From Lachnospiraceae bacterium (GTDB taxonomy: Bacteria; Bacillota; Clostridia; Lachnospirales; Lachnospiraceae): a stretch of 64,000 nt of DNA. How positions within the stretch are numbered: position 1 is the first letter of the stretch; each line of letters opens with the position of its first letter. Under the pieces are notes generated by a model. That model was not told the DNA's origin. It searched no databases and saw only the letters and a program-made list of their open reading frames with translations. Location of the stretch: assembly GCA_022793195.1 (NCBI GenBank), contig JAAWCJ010000038.1, positions 62,001 through 126,000 of the forward strand, read 5' to 3'. Positions 35,164 to 44,790 of the stretch are shown one piece after another. A program made the position numbers and the translations under genes.

Positions 35164-35343
35164 ATGTCTATCTGTCCGAAAAATAAACATTCTAAAGCCA
35201 GGAGAGACAGCCGCAGGGCGAACTGGAAAATGGGCGAGGTAAATTTAGTGAAGTGCAGCAAGTGCGGCGCTCTTACAATGCCCCACAGAGTTTGCAAGGC
35301 TTGCGGTTGCTACAATAAGAAAGAAATCGTTAGCGTTGACTGA
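35164..35343 (+). CDS. rpmF: 50S ribosomal protein L32
   Basis: The 59-residue L32 starts at ATG 35164 with a near-perfect AGGAGGTG nine bases upstream. SICPKNKHSKARRDSRRA is the basic rRNA-binding start. The zinc ribbon CSKC ... CKAC (about residues 31-47) shows this is the zinc-binding (C+) form, which needs zinc supply. It is co-transcribed with yceD and closed by a terminator. Confidence 0.95.
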   Translation: MSICPKNKHSKARRDSRRANWKMGEVNLVKCSKCGALTMPHRVCKACGCYNKKEIVSVD

Positions 35344-35362
35344 GAAAAGAATGGATATGGAG

Positions 35363-35398
35363 CCGCAGTTTCTCTGAAAAGAGAGGCTGCGGTTTTTT
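35363..35398 (+). terminator. intrinsic terminator after rpmF
   Basis: CCGCAGTTTCTCT pairs with AGAGAGGCTGCGG, a 13-bp stem with two G-T pairs, followed by six T residues. Confidence 0.85.
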
Positions 35399-35428
35399 GT
35401 GGTATAAATCTAAAAACTTTAAAAAAGA

Positions 35429-35457
35429 TTGATTTATATGTGGATTTTGTGTATATT
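35429..35457 (+). promoter_or_regulatory. sigma-A promoter of plsX-acpP
   Basis: TTGATT, 17 bp, TATATT, 31 bp before ATG 35488. No clear FapR operator was recognised. Confidence 0.68.
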
Positions 35458-35487
35458 AATTCTTAGAATCAATACGGAGGAAGCAGT

Positions 35488-36507
35488 ATGCAGGAGACAG
35501 TGAAGATTGCCCTGGATGCCATGGGCGGTGACAATGCGCCCGGAGAAATGGTAAAGGGTGCGGTGGAAGCGGTAAATGCCAGGGAAAACATTCAGGTGTT
35601 TCTGGTGGGAAAGAAAGAGGCCATCGAAGCCAGCCTTTCCGATTATACTTATCCCAAGGACAGATTGACGGTGACAGAGGCTTCAGAAGTGATTACGACG
35701 GAGGAAGCTCCGGTTATGGCCATCAGGAGGAAGAAAGATTCTTCCATTGTGGTGGGACAAACCATGGTGAAGCGGGGAGAAGCGGACGCCTTTATTTCTG
35801 CCGGAAGCACAGGAGCGATTCTGGTGGGCGGACAGCTTGTGGTGGGCAGGATACGCGGTGTGGAACGGCCGCCCCTTGCAACACTTATTCCTACGGTGAA
35901 AGGCGTGGCACTTTTGGTGGACAGCGGCGCCAACGTGGATGCGCGTTCCAGCCATCTTCTTCAGTTTGCCAAAATGGGTTCTATTTATATGGAACATGTC
36001 ATAGGCATTAAAAAACCGAGAGTCGCCATTGTCAATGTAGGAGTGGAAGAAGAAAAAGGAAATGCCCTTGTGAAAGAAACATTCCCCCTATTGAAAGAAT
36101 GTCAGGAGATTCATTTTACGGGAAGCATTGAAGCCAGGGAAATCCCCCATGGAGGCGCAGATGTGATCGTAGCGGAAGGTTTTACCGGCAATGTGATTTT
36201 AAAGCTTTATGAAGGGCTTGGATCTGCGCTTATTGGAAAGATCAAAGGCGGAATGATGTCCACATTCCGTTCAAAGATGGGGGCGCTTCTTGTGAAGCCG
36301 GCGCTAAAAGAAACCCTTAAGGAGTTTGACGCGACGGAGTACGGAGGGGCACCTATGCTGGGACTCAACGGCCTGGTGGTGAAAACCCATGGAAATGCCA
36401 GTGCAAAGGAAGTCAAAAATACGATTTTCCAGTGCGTGACATTCAAGGAGCAAAAAATCAATGAAAAAATAAAAGAGCTTTTTACAGAAAAGCCGGAAAA
36501 TAAATAG
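35488..36507 (+). CDS. plsX: phosphate acyltransferase PlsX
   Basis: PlsX converts acyl-ACP to acyl phosphate for phospholipid synthesis. The 339-residue length is typical. [13 protein letters not shown] (residues 8-20), the SAGSTGAIL loop (about 108), [10 protein letters not shown], and [14 protein letters not shown] near 230 are family signatures. It starts after GGAGG and is followed 14 bp later by acpP, whose acylated form is its substrate, so the pair forms a small lipid-synthesis operon. Confidence 0.95.
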   Translation: MQETVKIALDAMGGDNAPGEMVKGAVEAVNARENIQVFLVGKKEAIEASLSDYTYPKDRLTVTEASEVITTEEAPVMAIRRKKDSSIVVGQTMVKRGEADAFISAGSTGAILVGGQLVVGRIRGVERPPLATLIPTVKGVALLVDSGANVDARSSHLLQFAKMGSIYMEHVIGIKKPRVAIVNVGVEEEKGNALVKETFPLLKECQEIHFTGSIEAREIPHGGADVIVAEGFTGNVILKLYEGLGSALIGKIKGGMMSTFRSKMGALLVKPALKETLKEFDATEYGGAPMLGLNGLVVKTHGNASAKEVKNTIFQCVTFKEQKINEKIKELFTEKPENK

Positions 36508-36521
36508 AAAGGGTGACAGTT

Positions 36522-36752
36522 ATGGAATTTGAAAAATTACAGGGGATTATTGCAGAGGTACTGAATGTTGATGAAGATGAAATTACGATGGAGACTACCT
36601 TTGTGGATGATTTAGGAGCGGATTCTCTGGACGTATTCCAGATCATCATGGGAATTGAAGAGGAATTTGATATTGAGATTCCCAATGAGGCGGCAGAGAA
36701 GATCGTTACAGTGGGAGATGCTGTGGACCAGATTAAAAACGCCTGCAATTAA
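36522..36752 (+). CDS. acpP: acyl carrier protein
   Basis: The 76-residue acidic four-helix protein carries growing acyl chains. The phosphopantetheine attachment motif LGADSLD places Ser35 as the modified residue. ATG 36522 is preceded by AAAGGG at good spacing; GTG 36513 is too close to that site. Gene order plsX-acpP-rnc is common in bacteria, but here a 175-bp repeat block separates acpP from rnc. Confidence 0.95.
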   Translation: MEFEKLQGIIAEVLNVDEDEITMETTFVDDLGADSLDVFQIIMGIEEEFDIEIPNEAAEKIVTVGDAVDQIKNACN

Positions 36753-36810
36753 GGCCGCTTTATTATGGAAAACAAAGGCCCTGGCCGGATTCGGACGGGG
36801 CTTTATACTT

Positions 36811-36976
36811 GCCGCAGGCGGAGAATCCTGCTATAGCAGGATTCTTATTTATCGTATAGGAAACTTCGTTCCCCATACGACAAAAATCCCTCCGGGGGAA
36901 GCGCAGTTCGCGGAGAGGAAATTAGCCTTTCAGGCACCGCTCACGCGCGGCGATTGCGCGGAGTGCAATCTTTTTT
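36811..36976 (+). repeat. mosaic hairpin repeat block, copy 2 (modules D-A-B)
   Basis: Module D (36811-36845: GCCGCAGGCGGAGAATCCTG then TATA then GCAGGATTC), module A (36853-36879) and module B (36888-36976) appear in the same orientation as at 6431-6682 but in another order. B spans about 85 bp with close identity between the copies (CTCCGGGGGAAGCGCAG, TTAGCCTTTCAGGC, CACGCGCGGCGATTGCG). D and B each end in a hairpin with T residues. The block fills the acpP-rnc gap and could attenuate read-through into rnc. Confidence 0.8.
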
Positions 36977-37003
36977 ATGCAAATTAGGCAGAAGGGAAAA
37001 ACC

Positions 37004-37702
37004 ATGAAGCGAGATTATGAAAAACTCTCAGGCCTGGAACAGAAGGCCGGCTATCGGTTTAAGGACAAGTCTCTCCTGTTTCATGCCATGATTCACAGTT
37101 CTTATACCAATGAGCACCGTATGGGGCGTTCAGGCAACAATGAACGCCTGGAATTTTTGGGAGACGCCGTACTGGAGCTTTCCAGCAGTGATTACCTTTA
37201 CAGGGAATATTCCGATAAACCGGAGGGGGAATTGACAAAGTTCAGGGCCAGTATTGTCTGTGAGCCGACTTTGGCCCGCTGTGCCAGGGAGCTGGGGCTG
37301 GGGAAATATCTGTTTTTAGGAAGAGGAGAATCGGCGGAAGGCGGCAGAGACCGGGACTCTATTTTGTCGGATGCCCTGGAAGCTTTGATTGGGGCCATTT
37401 ACTTAGATGGTGGTTTTGCTAATGCAAAGGAGTTTGTGTTTCGTCATGTGATGAATGACCTGGAACATAAAAAGCTTTTTTACGATAGCAAGACTATCCT
37501 CCAGGAAATGATACAGGGAAAAATAGACGGAAACCTGAGTTATGAACTGACAGGGGAAGAAGGGCCTGACCATGCAAAAGTGTTCCATGTAAAGGCGCTG
37601 ATAGGCGACAGGACTTTGGGCGTGGGAGAAGGACGTACGAAAAAGGCGGCGGAGCAGATGGCGGCATATAGGGCCATCCTTTCGCTGAAAGAAAAGGAAT
37701 AG
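37004..37702 (+). CDS. rnc: ribonuclease III
   Basis: The 232-residue enzyme cuts double-stranded RNA in rRNA and mRNA processing. The signature NERLEFLGDAVLEL (about residues 38-51) holds the catalytic acids, and SDALEALIGAIYLDGG (about 117-132) holds the second set. A C-terminal double-stranded RNA-binding domain ends GVGEGRTKKAAEQMAAYRAI. ATG 37004 follows AAGGG. The gene lies six bases before smc, a conserved rnc-smc-ftsY order. Confidence 0.96.
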   Translation: MKRDYEKLSGLEQKAGYRFKDKSLLFHAMIHSSYTNEHRMGRSGNNERLEFLGDAVLELSSSDYLYREYSDKPEGELTKFRASIVCEPTLARCARELGLGKYLFLGRGESAEGGRDRDSILSDALEALIGAIYLDGGFANAKEFVFRHVMNDLEHKKLFYDSKTILQEMIQGKIDGNLSYELTGEEGPDHAKVFHVKALIGDRTLGVGEGRTKKAAEQMAAYRAILSLKEKE

Positions 37703-37708
37703 TGGCCG

Positions 37709-40700
37709 ATGTTTTTAAAAAGTATAGAGGTACAGGGTTTCAAATCATTTGCAAACAAAATACTCTTTGAATTCAACGACGGCATCACCGGAATCGTAGG
37801 GCCAAATGGCAGCGGAAAAAGCAATGTGGCAGATGCAGTCCGCTGGGTCCTGGGAGAACAAAGCGCGAAACAGCTTCGCGGCGTCAATATGCAGGATGTT
37901 ATTTTTTCCGGCACACAGAACCGAAAGCCCCAGGGGTATGCTTATGTGGCTATTACTTTGGACAACTCCGACCATTCCCTGCCCATTGAATACGATGAGG
38001 TGACAGTTTCCAGGCGGGTTTACCGTTCCGGGGAGAGTGAATATCTGCTGAACGGAGGTTCATGCCGCCTCAGGGATATCAATGAACTGTTTTATGATAC
38101 AGGAATTGGAAAAGAAGGGTATTCCATCATCGGCCAGGGACAGATTGATAAAATTTTAAGCGGTAAGCCGGAGGACAGGAGAGAGCTTTTTGATGAAGCG
38201 GCGGGAATTGTAAAATTTAAAAAAAGAAAAAATATTGCTCAGAAAAAGCTGGAAAATGAACAGCAGAACCTGGTGCGCGTCACAGATATTTTGGCGGAGC
38301 TTGAAAAACAGGTGGGGCCTTTGGAAGAGCAGTCAAAACAGGCGCGAGAATACCTGAGGCTTAAGGAAGAGCTGAAAAGCTTGGACATGCAGAGCTTCCA
38401 CCTGGAAAATGCTGTCCAGAGAAAAAAGCTTTCTGAAATTTTGGAAAATATTGAAACCGTGTCCGGGGAGCTTTCCCAAAAACGTACGCAGGCAGCGGCC
38501 CTTAAAAGCCAGTATGACCAGATGGCGGAAGAACTTTCCAAACTGGACGGCAGACTGGAGGAAAACAGGAATACCTTAAATGAAGGAAAGCTGTCTGCCG
38601 AATCCATGGAAGGGCGGATCAAGGTGCTGGAAGAGCAGATTCGTATGGAAAAGGGAAACGAAGAGCGGGTAAAAGAACGGTTGGCGGCCATTGAAGGGGA
38701 ACTGGGGAAAAAAGAAGCGGATAAGGCTGATTTTGTAGAACAAAAAGGGGAGCTGAATAAACGATTGGATGCCCTGGATGATGAGCAGGGAGAACTGAAA
38801 GAAAAAATTCTCCAGGATGAGGAACGGATTCATCAGTTGGAAGCTGAGATTGAAAGCAGGAGAAACAGTATTTTAGCTGGGATGAACGACAAGGCTTCCC
38901 TGGGGGCGAAAGAAGAGCGTTTTGAGACCCTAAAGGAGCAGAACCAGCAGAGGAAAAAAGAGCTGGAAGCCCGTATGCTCCGCATAAAAAGCGAAGAAGA
39001 GGCCAGGCATCAGGAAGTAGCACAGATCGCGGCAAAGCTGCGGGAAAAGGAGACGGCCCTGGAGTGTCTGAAAAAAGCCTGTACGGAAGATAAGGCTAAG
39101 TATAAGCAGGTGGAGGAAGAATCTTACCGGGAAAATAAGAACTTAAATCAGAAGCAGCAGGAATATCACACCCTGCGTACAAAGCTGGAATCCCTGCGAA
39201 ACCTGGCGGAGCGGTATGAAGGGTATGGAAACAGTATTCGGAGGGTTATGGAGGTGAAAGCTTCCATGCCGGGAATCATCGGCGTTGTGGCTGATCTTCT
39301 GGAAACGCCGAAAGAGTATGAGACGGCCATTGAGACAGCTCTGGGCGGTTCTATTCAGAACATTGTCACCGACTCAGAGGCTACGGCTAAAAATCTGATC
39401 GGATATTTGAAAAAGCATAAATTCGGGCGGGCCACATTCCTCCCCCTCTCCAGTATCACGGCAAGGGGTGGGTTTCAGAAAAGGGAGGCTCTTTCGGAGG
39501 CCGGCGTGATCGGCCTTGCCCATACGCTTGTGAAGGTCAAAGGCGGCTATGACCAGCTGGCAGAATACCTTTTGGGCCGGATTCTGGTGGTGGACAATAT
39601 TGACCATGCCATTTCCATTTCCAGGAAATACCAATATTCTCTGCGGATTGTTACGCTGGAGGGGGAGCTTTTAGCGGCTGGCGGCTCCATGACAGGCGGG
39701 GCTTTTAAAAACAGCAGCAATTTGCTGGGAAGAAAGCGGGAGCTGGAGGAGTTAGAGCGGGCTATGAACCAGACTCTGGCCCAGTGTAACCAGATTGAAG
39801 AGCGGGCGGCAGTTGTGGAGCAAAACCTTACAAAACTTCGGTCCGGCCTTGAGAAAAACAGGGAAGAAAGTGAAACTGTCAGAGTAGAGCTTTCCTCCCT
39901 GGTGGCGAACCTTTCCGCGGCCAGGGAAAAAGTGCAGGAAACCGCGGCAGGATATGAGGATATCTGCCTGGAGGGAAAGAAACTTTCCGGTGAACTGAAA
40001 GAGATTGAAGATGGAAAGGCGGCCTTAAGGAAGGAGACAAAGAGCCTGGAAGTCAAAAATAAAGAGTATGAAAAAGAAATCGGAAAGCTGGAAGCCAAAG
40101 CGGTAAAGGAAAGGGGAAAACGGGAAGAACGGAAAGAAACCCTTCGGAAGGCGGAGCTTGATTTTTCTTCCTTATCCGAAAAAGACAGGTTTATCCTGGA
40201 AAATATCCTCCGTATTTCACGTGAGTCTGAGGAGCTTAAAAAAGAATATGCCTCGGGAAAGGAAGCGCTTAGCCGCTGCCAGGTTTCTTCCGAAGAAAAG
40301 GGAGAAGAGATACGCCTCATCCGAAAGCAGATTGAAGAGAAGCAGACAGAAGCAGGGCGGCTTGCCCTGGTTATTGAGGAGGATACGAAAAAGCGGGAAA
40401 ACTTTCAGAGGGAACAAAGCGGATTTTTTGAGAAGCAGGAAACCATGTCCGGGGAGATCGCCAATCTGGATAAAGAACACTACCGTTTGGAAAACCAGAA
40501 GGAAAAATGTGAGGAGGCCATTGAGCAGCAGATTCATTATCTGTGGGAAGAGTATGAGCTGACGCCGTCTGCTGTGGCGGAAATGGTATTTGAGGAAGAA
40601 CTGAGCGCTGCGGCCATCCGCAAACAGATCGCTTCTTTAAAACAGGCCATCAGGGAGCTGGGGGCTGTCAATGTAAATGCCATTGAAGATTATAAAGAAA

Positions 40701-41263
40701 TTTCAGAACGGTATTTTTTTATGAAAGCACAGCACGACGACTTGAAGCAGGCGGAGGAAAGCCTGATTCAGGTCATCGAAGAACTGGATCAGGGGATGCG
40801 CCGGCAGTTTGAAGAAAAATTCCAGGATATATGCAGGGAATTTGACGTGGTGTTCAAAGAATTGTTTGGCGGTGGAAAGGGGACACTGGAGCTGGTGGAG
40901 GGAGAAGACCTTTTAGAAGCAGGAATCCAGATCATCGCCCAGCCTCCGGGAAAGAAGCTTCAAAATATGATGCAGCTTTCGGGAGGGGAAAAAGCCCTGA
41001 CGGCCATCAGTGTATTGTTTGCAATCCAGAATTTGAAACCTTCGCCTTTCTGCCTCCTGGATGAGATCGAAGCGGCTTTGGACGACAGCAATGTGGGCCG
41101 GTTTGCCGCTTATCTGGGAAAACTGAAAATGAATACCCAGTTTATTGTCATTACCCACAGAAGGGGGACCATGCTGGTGGCAGACCGCCTTTATGGGATT
41201 ACCATGCAGGAAAAAGGCGTGTCCACACTGGTGTCGGTGGATTTGACAGAACAGACGGCATAA
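37709..41263 (+). CDS. smc: chromosome partition protein SMC
   Basis: The 1184-residue condensin ATPase organises the chromosome. The N-terminal head has GPNGSGKSN at residues 31-39 and the Q-loop-type GEQSAKQLRG. Two long coiled coils flank a hinge at about residues 515-670 (PGIIGVVADLLETP to GGSMTGGAF). The C-terminal head has the ABC signature LSGGEKALTA (about 1090) and Walker B FCLLDEIEAALDD. Length and layout match B. subtilis Smc. No scpA or scpB is nearby. It follows rnc closely and precedes ftsY. Confidence 0.97.
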   Translation: MFLKSIEVQGFKSFANKILFEFNDGITGIVGPNGSGKSNVADAVRWVLGEQSAKQLRGVNMQDVIFSGTQNRKPQGYAYVAITLDNSDHSLPIEYDEVTVSRRVYRSGESEYLLNGGSCRLRDINELFYDTGIGKEGYSIIGQGQIDKILSGKPEDRRELFDEAAGIVKFKKRKNIAQKKLENEQQNLVRVTDILAELEKQVGPLEEQSKQAREYLRLKEELKSLDMQSFHLENAVQRKKLSEILENIETVSGELSQKRTQAAALKSQYDQMAEELSKLDGRLEENRNTLNEGKLSAESMEGRIKVLEEQIRMEKGNEERVKERLAAIEGELGKKEADKADFVEQKGELNKRLDALDDEQGELKEKILQDEERIHQLEAEIESRRNSILAGMNDKASLGAKEERFETLKEQNQQRKKELEARMLRIKSEEEARHQEVAQIAAKLREKETALECLKKACTEDKAKYKQVEEESYRENKNLNQKQQEYHTLRTKLESLRNLAERYEGYGNSIRRVMEVKASMPGIIGVVADLLETPKEYETAIETALGGSIQNIVTDSEATAKNLIGYLKKHKFGRATFLPLSSITARGGFQKREALSEAGVIGLAHTLVKVKGGYDQLAEYLLGRILVVDNIDHAISISRKYQYSLRIVTLEGELLAAGGSMTGGAFKNSSNLLGRKRELEELERAMNQTLAQCNQIEERAAVVEQNLTKLRSGLEKNREESETVRVELSSLVANLSAAREKVQETAAGYEDICLEGKKLSGELKEIEDGKAALRKETKSLEVKNKEYEKEIGKLEAKAVKERGKREERKETLRKAELDFSSLSEKDRFILENILRISRESEELKKEYASGKEALSRCQVSSEEKGEEIRLIRKQIEEKQTEAGRLALVIEEDTKKRENFQREQSGFFEKQETMSGEIANLDKEHYRLENQKEKCEEAIEQQIHYLWEEYELTPSAVAEMVFEEELSAAAIRKQIASLKQAIRELGAVNVNAIEDYKEISERYFFMKAQHDDLKQAEESLIQVIEELDQGMRRQFEEKFQDICREFDVVFKELFGGGKGTLELVEGEDLLEAGIQIIAQPPGKKLQNMMQLSGGEKALTAISVLFAIQNLKPSPFCLLDEIEAALDDSNVGRFAAYLGKLKMNTQFIVITHRRGTMLVADRLYGITMQEKGVSTLVSVDLTEQTA

Positions 41264-41296
41264 CCTGACAGCATAACAGCTTTAGTCTATAGTTAT

Positions 41297-41326
41297 TTGA
41301 CAGAATAGCAGAACAAGGTGTAACAT
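41297..41326 (+). promoter_or_regulatory. possible sigma-A promoter of ftsY
   Basis: TTGACA, 18 bp, TAACAT in the 87-bp smc-ftsY gap. Confidence 0.5.
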
Positions 41327-41350
41327 TATTAAAATAGAGGAGGAGTGTGT

Positions 41351-42286
41351 ATGAGTCAGGAGAAAAAAGGCTTTTTTGGACGCCTGGTGGCAGGACTCAG
41401 CAAAACCAGGAACAATATCGTCGCTGGGATTGATTCCATTTTCAATGGATTTTCTGCCATTGACGATGACTTTTATGATGAAATAGAAGAGACTTTGATT
41501 ATGGGGGACATTGGAATTCACACGACGGAAGCCATCATTGAGGATTTGAAGGCAAAAGTGAAGGAGCAAAAAATCAAGGAACCTTCCTCCTGCAAAGCTC
41601 TTCTCATTGATACCATCAAAAAACAGATGGATTTAGGAGAAAATGCATATGAATTTGAAAAACGCCGTTCGGTGGTGCTGGTGATTGGCGTCAACGGAGT
41701 GGGAAAGACGACTTCCGTGGGAAAGCTGGCCGGACAGCTGAAAGACCAGGGAAAAAAAGTACTTCTGGCAGCTGCCGATACGTTCCGGGCGGCGGCCATC
41801 GAACAGCTTTCCGAATGGGCTTCCAGAGCCAACGTGGATATCATTGCCCAGCAGGAGGGGTCTGACCCGGCGGCTGTGGTTTATGATGCCGTTTCGGCTG
41901 CGAAAGCCAGAAATACGGATGTGCTGATCTGTGATACGGCAGGCAGGCTTCACAATAAAAAGAATTTAATGGAAGAGCTTCGGAAAATCCACCGGATTAT
42001 TGATAAAGAGTACCCGGAAGCGTACAGGGAAACCTTAGTGGTGCTGGACGGCACTACGGGACAAAATGCGCTGGAGCAGGCCAGGCAGTTTCGGGAAGTG
42101 GCGGACATCACAGGAATTATCCTGACAAAGCTGGATGGTACGGCCAAAGGCGGAATTGCGGTGGCCATTCAGTCGGAGCTTGGGATTCCGGTGAAGTATA
42201 TTGGTATCGGGGAACAGATGGACGACATGCAGAAATTTAACCCGGATGAGTTTGTAAATGCCTTATTCCAGGTGGGGGAACCTTAG
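41351..42286 (+). CDS. ftsY: signal recognition particle receptor FtsY
   Basis: The 311-residue SRP-type GTPase docks ribosome-SRP complexes at the membrane. ATG 41351, eight bases after GAGGAGG, is preferred over the GTG at 41345. A short N-domain without the long acidic A domain is followed by G1 GVNGVGKTT (residues 113-121), the insertion-box DTFRAAAIEQL, G3 DTAGRLHNK and G4 TKLDGTAKGG. The short form is normal in Firmicutes. It closes the rnc-smc-ftsY string. Confidence 0.96.
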   Translation: MSQEKKGFFGRLVAGLSKTRNNIVAGIDSIFNGFSAIDDDFYDEIEETLIMGDIGIHTTEAIIEDLKAKVKEQKIKEPSSCKALLIDTIKKQMDLGENAYEFEKRRSVVLVIGVNGVGKTTSVGKLAGQLKDQGKKVLLAAADTFRAAAIEQLSEWASRANVDIIAQQEGSDPAAVVYDAVSAAKARNTDVLICDTAGRLHNKKNLMEELRKIHRIIDKEYPEAYRETLVVLDGTTGQNALEQARQFREVADITGIILTKLDGTAKGGIAVAIQSELGIPVKYIGIGEQMDDMQKFNPDEFVNALFQVGEP

Positions 42287-42369
42287 GAAAAAGCGATGTG
42301 GTTAAGGCGTTGAAAGTAAAATTTATGGAGCGCTACAGTCTGTGGAATAAACGAAGAGAGGGAAGAAAA

Positions 42370-43596
42370 ATGCTGACACTTGAAAGATTTGAAGAGGCGG
42401 CGGAAATCGTCAGCCGGGTAACATCGGAAACAAAACTGGTATACAGCGAGTATTTCAGTGACCTTACGGGTAACAAGGTGTATCTGAAACCGGAGAATAT
42501 GCAGTATACAGGGGCCTATAAGGTCCGGGGTGCTTATTACAAAATCAGTACCCTGACGGAGGAGGAGCGGAGCAAAGGGTTAATCACCGCTTCTGCCGGA
42601 AACCATGCCCAGGGGGTTGCCTATGCGGCAAAAAAATTCGGGGTAAAGGCAGTTGTAGTCATGCCTACCACCACTCCGCTAATGAAAGTGAACCGTACAA
42701 AAAGCTATGGGGCGGAAGTGATCCTGAAGGGTGATGTCTATGATGAAGCATGCGAATATGCTTATGAACTGGCGGAGAAAGAAGGATACACCTTCATCCA
42801 TCCTTTCAATGACCTGACGGTGGCCACCGGCCAGGGAACCATTGCCATGGAAATCGTCAAGGAGTTGCCGACGGTGGATTATATCCTCTGTCCCATCGGC
42901 GGTGGCGGCCTCTGCACAGGTGTTTCGGCCCTGGCCAAACTTTTAAATCCCAATATCAAAGTCATCGGTGTGGAACCTTCAGGGGCTGCCTGTATGCAGG
43001 AATCCCTCAGACAGGGAAATGTAGTGACCCTTCCGAAAGTCAATACCATTGCCGACGGTACGGCGGTGAAAACCCCGGGGGATCTTCTGTTTCCCCATAT
43101 CCAGAAAAATGTGGATGAGATCATTACCGTGGATGATACGGAGCTGATTGTGGCTTTCTTAGATTTGGTGGAGAATCATAAAATGGTGGCGGAGAATTCC
43201 GGCCTTTTGACGGTCGCCGCCCTGAAGCATCTGGATGTGCAAAATAAAAAGGTAGTGTCCATCATCAGCGGGGGAAACATGGATGTGATTACCATGTCCT
43301 CCATTGTGCAGCACGGACTGATTCAGAGGGACAGAATCTTTACGGTATCCGTACTGTTGCCGGACAAGCCGGGTGAGCTGGTAAATGTGGCTTCTGTCAT
43401 TGCCGGGATGCAGGGCAATGTCATCAAGCTGGAGCATAACCAGTTTGTCAGCATCAACAGAAACGATGCCGTGGAACTGCGCATTACTTTGGAGGCCTTC
43501 GGTACGGAACATAAAGCGCAGATTGTGAAGGCTTTGGAGGAAGGCGGATATCGTCCCAAGGTGGTAAAACAGAAAGGAATCTATCAAGGTTCGTAA
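42370..43596 (+). CDS. ilvA: threonine ammonia-lyase with ACT domain
   Basis: This PLP enzyme turns threonine into 2-oxobutanoate for isoleucine synthesis or for propionate-type fermentation. ATG 42370, after GAGGGAAG, gives 408 residues; the reading from 42298 adds 24 unconserved residues. The PLP lysine lies in GAYKVRGAYYK (Lys51). ASAGNHAQGVA, GGGGLCTGVSA and a single C-terminal ACT domain (VLLPDKPGELVNVASVIAG) follow. One ACT domain and this length match the TdcB/YgeX-like group, so the enzyme may be catabolic or biosynthetic. Neighbours do not decide it. Confidence 0.92.
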   Translation: MLTLERFEEAAEIVSRVTSETKLVYSEYFSDLTGNKVYLKPENMQYTGAYKVRGAYYKISTLTEEERSKGLITASAGNHAQGVAYAAKKFGVKAVVVMPTTTPLMKVNRTKSYGAEVILKGDVYDEACEYAYELAEKEGYTFIHPFNDLTVATGQGTIAMEIVKELPTVDYILCPIGGGGLCTGVSALAKLLNPNIKVIGVEPSGAACMQESLRQGNVVTLPKVNTIADGTAVKTPGDLLFPHIQKNVDEIITVDDTELIVAFLDLVENHKMVAENSGLLTVAALKHLDVQNKKVVSIISGGNMDVITMSSIVQHGLIQRDRIFTVSVLLPDKPGELVNVASVIAGMQGNVIKLEHNQFVSINRNDAVELRITLEAFGTEHKAQIVKALEEGGYRPKVVKQKGIYQGS

Positions 43597-43615
43597 ACCT
43601 GTAAGGAGGAGCCGA

Positions 43616-44776
43616 ATGGCAAATATATTTGACGACATCATGAATGTGCTGATGGGGGGAAAACCGGGAAGCGGTTCTTCCAAAAAGCCTGACAGAGAGG
43701 AAGAGGAGCAGGAAAAGCCGAAAAAGGAAAAGAAGTCCGGCCGTGGCAGAAAAGCTGTGAAAAACGGGGGGAAAGTGGCAGGCATTATTTTGCTTGTGGT
43801 TTTGGTGGCAGTACTGGCCATGAACGCCACTTATACCATCGGGGAGCAGGAGCAGGCAGTGGTCACTACATTCGGGGTGCCGGGGGCAGTGACGGAATCG
43901 GGCCTTCATTTTAAAATTCCCTTTGTTCAACAGGTGACCAAGGTGGACACCACCATCCAGGGATTTTCCGTGGGCTTTGACAGTGAAGATCAGGTGGTGG
44001 ACCGCGAAGCGGTGATGATCACTTCGGATTTTAACTTTGTAGATATTGATTTTTATGTGGAGTACCGGGTATCCGACCCGGTAAAAGCAGTTTTTGCGTC
44101 CAAACAGCCGGAGGAGATTTTGCGGAACCTGGCGCAAAGCTGTATCCGCAGCGTGGTCAGCAATTATGACGTGGACAGTGTCCTGACCACCGGGAAAAAT
44201 GAAATCCAGTCCAATATTAAGGAAATGCTTTTGGCACAGATGGAAGAACAGGATATCGGGCTTCAGCTTGTGAATATTACCATTCAGGATTCGGAACCGC
44301 CCACAGCGGATGTTATGGCAGCTTTTAAGAATGTGGAGACTGCGAAGCAGGGGAAAGAAACCTCCATCAACAATGCAAACCGTTACCGCAATGAAAAGCT
44401 TCCGAAAGCGGAGGCTGATGTGGATCAGATTTTGCAGGAGGCGGAATCCACAAAGACCAGGAGAATTAACGAGGCTTATGGGGCAGTTGCCATTTTCAAT
44501 GCCCAGTACGAAGAGTATGTGAAGAACCCCCTGGTGACGAAGCAGAGAATGTTTTATGAAACCATGGAGGATGTGCTTCCCAATCTGAAAGTGATTATCG
44601 ACGGGACAGACAGTGTCAACACCATGTTGATGGATCAGCTTTCCGGTTCGTCTGGCCAGGCGGCGGCAGGGGCTGCGGGCAGTGAGTCCATGAGCGGAAC
44701 CACAGGTGGAGGAACTGCCGGCGACCAGCAGGGAACAGCCGGTTCAGGCGAAACAGAGACCGGAGCTGAAAATTAA
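43616..44776 (+). CDS. hflK: FtsH modulator HflK
   Basis: The 386-residue SPFH/prohibitin-family protein forms a membrane complex with HflC around FtsH. A charged cytosolic stretch (residues 20-50) precedes one membrane helix (about 51-70). The SPFH domain follows (IGEQEQAVVTTFG, GLHFKIPFVQ), then a coiled coil and a low-complexity Gly/Ser/Thr/Ala tail (about 345-386). Strong AGGAGG precedes the ATG. It is 14 bp upstream of hflC. No ftsH gene is in the window. Confidence 0.9.
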   Translation: MANIFDDIMNVLMGGKPGSGSSKKPDREEEEQEKPKKEKKSGRGRKAVKNGGKVAGIILLVVLVAVLAMNATYTIGEQEQAVVTTFGVPGAVTESGLHFKIPFVQQVTKVDTTIQGFSVGFDSEDQVVDREAVMITSDFNFVDIDFYVEYRVSDPVKAVFASKQPEEILRNLAQSCIRSVVSNYDVDSVLTTGKNEIQSNIKEMLLAQMEEQDIGLQLVNITIQDSEPPTADVMAAFKNVETAKQGKETSINNANRYRNEKLPKAEADVDQILQEAESTKTRRINEAYGAVAIFNAQYEEYVKNPLVTKQRMFYETMEDVLPNLKVIIDGTDSVNTMLMDQLSGSSGQAAAGAAGSESMSGTTGGGTAGDQQGTAGSGETETGAEN

Positions 44777-44790
44777 AGGAGGGGAAAGCC

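Noticed and set aside
39547-40320. Minus-strand ORF of 257 codons in smc
   Set aside because: It is the Ser/Phe-rich shadow of the Glu/Lys-rich coiled coil of SMC.
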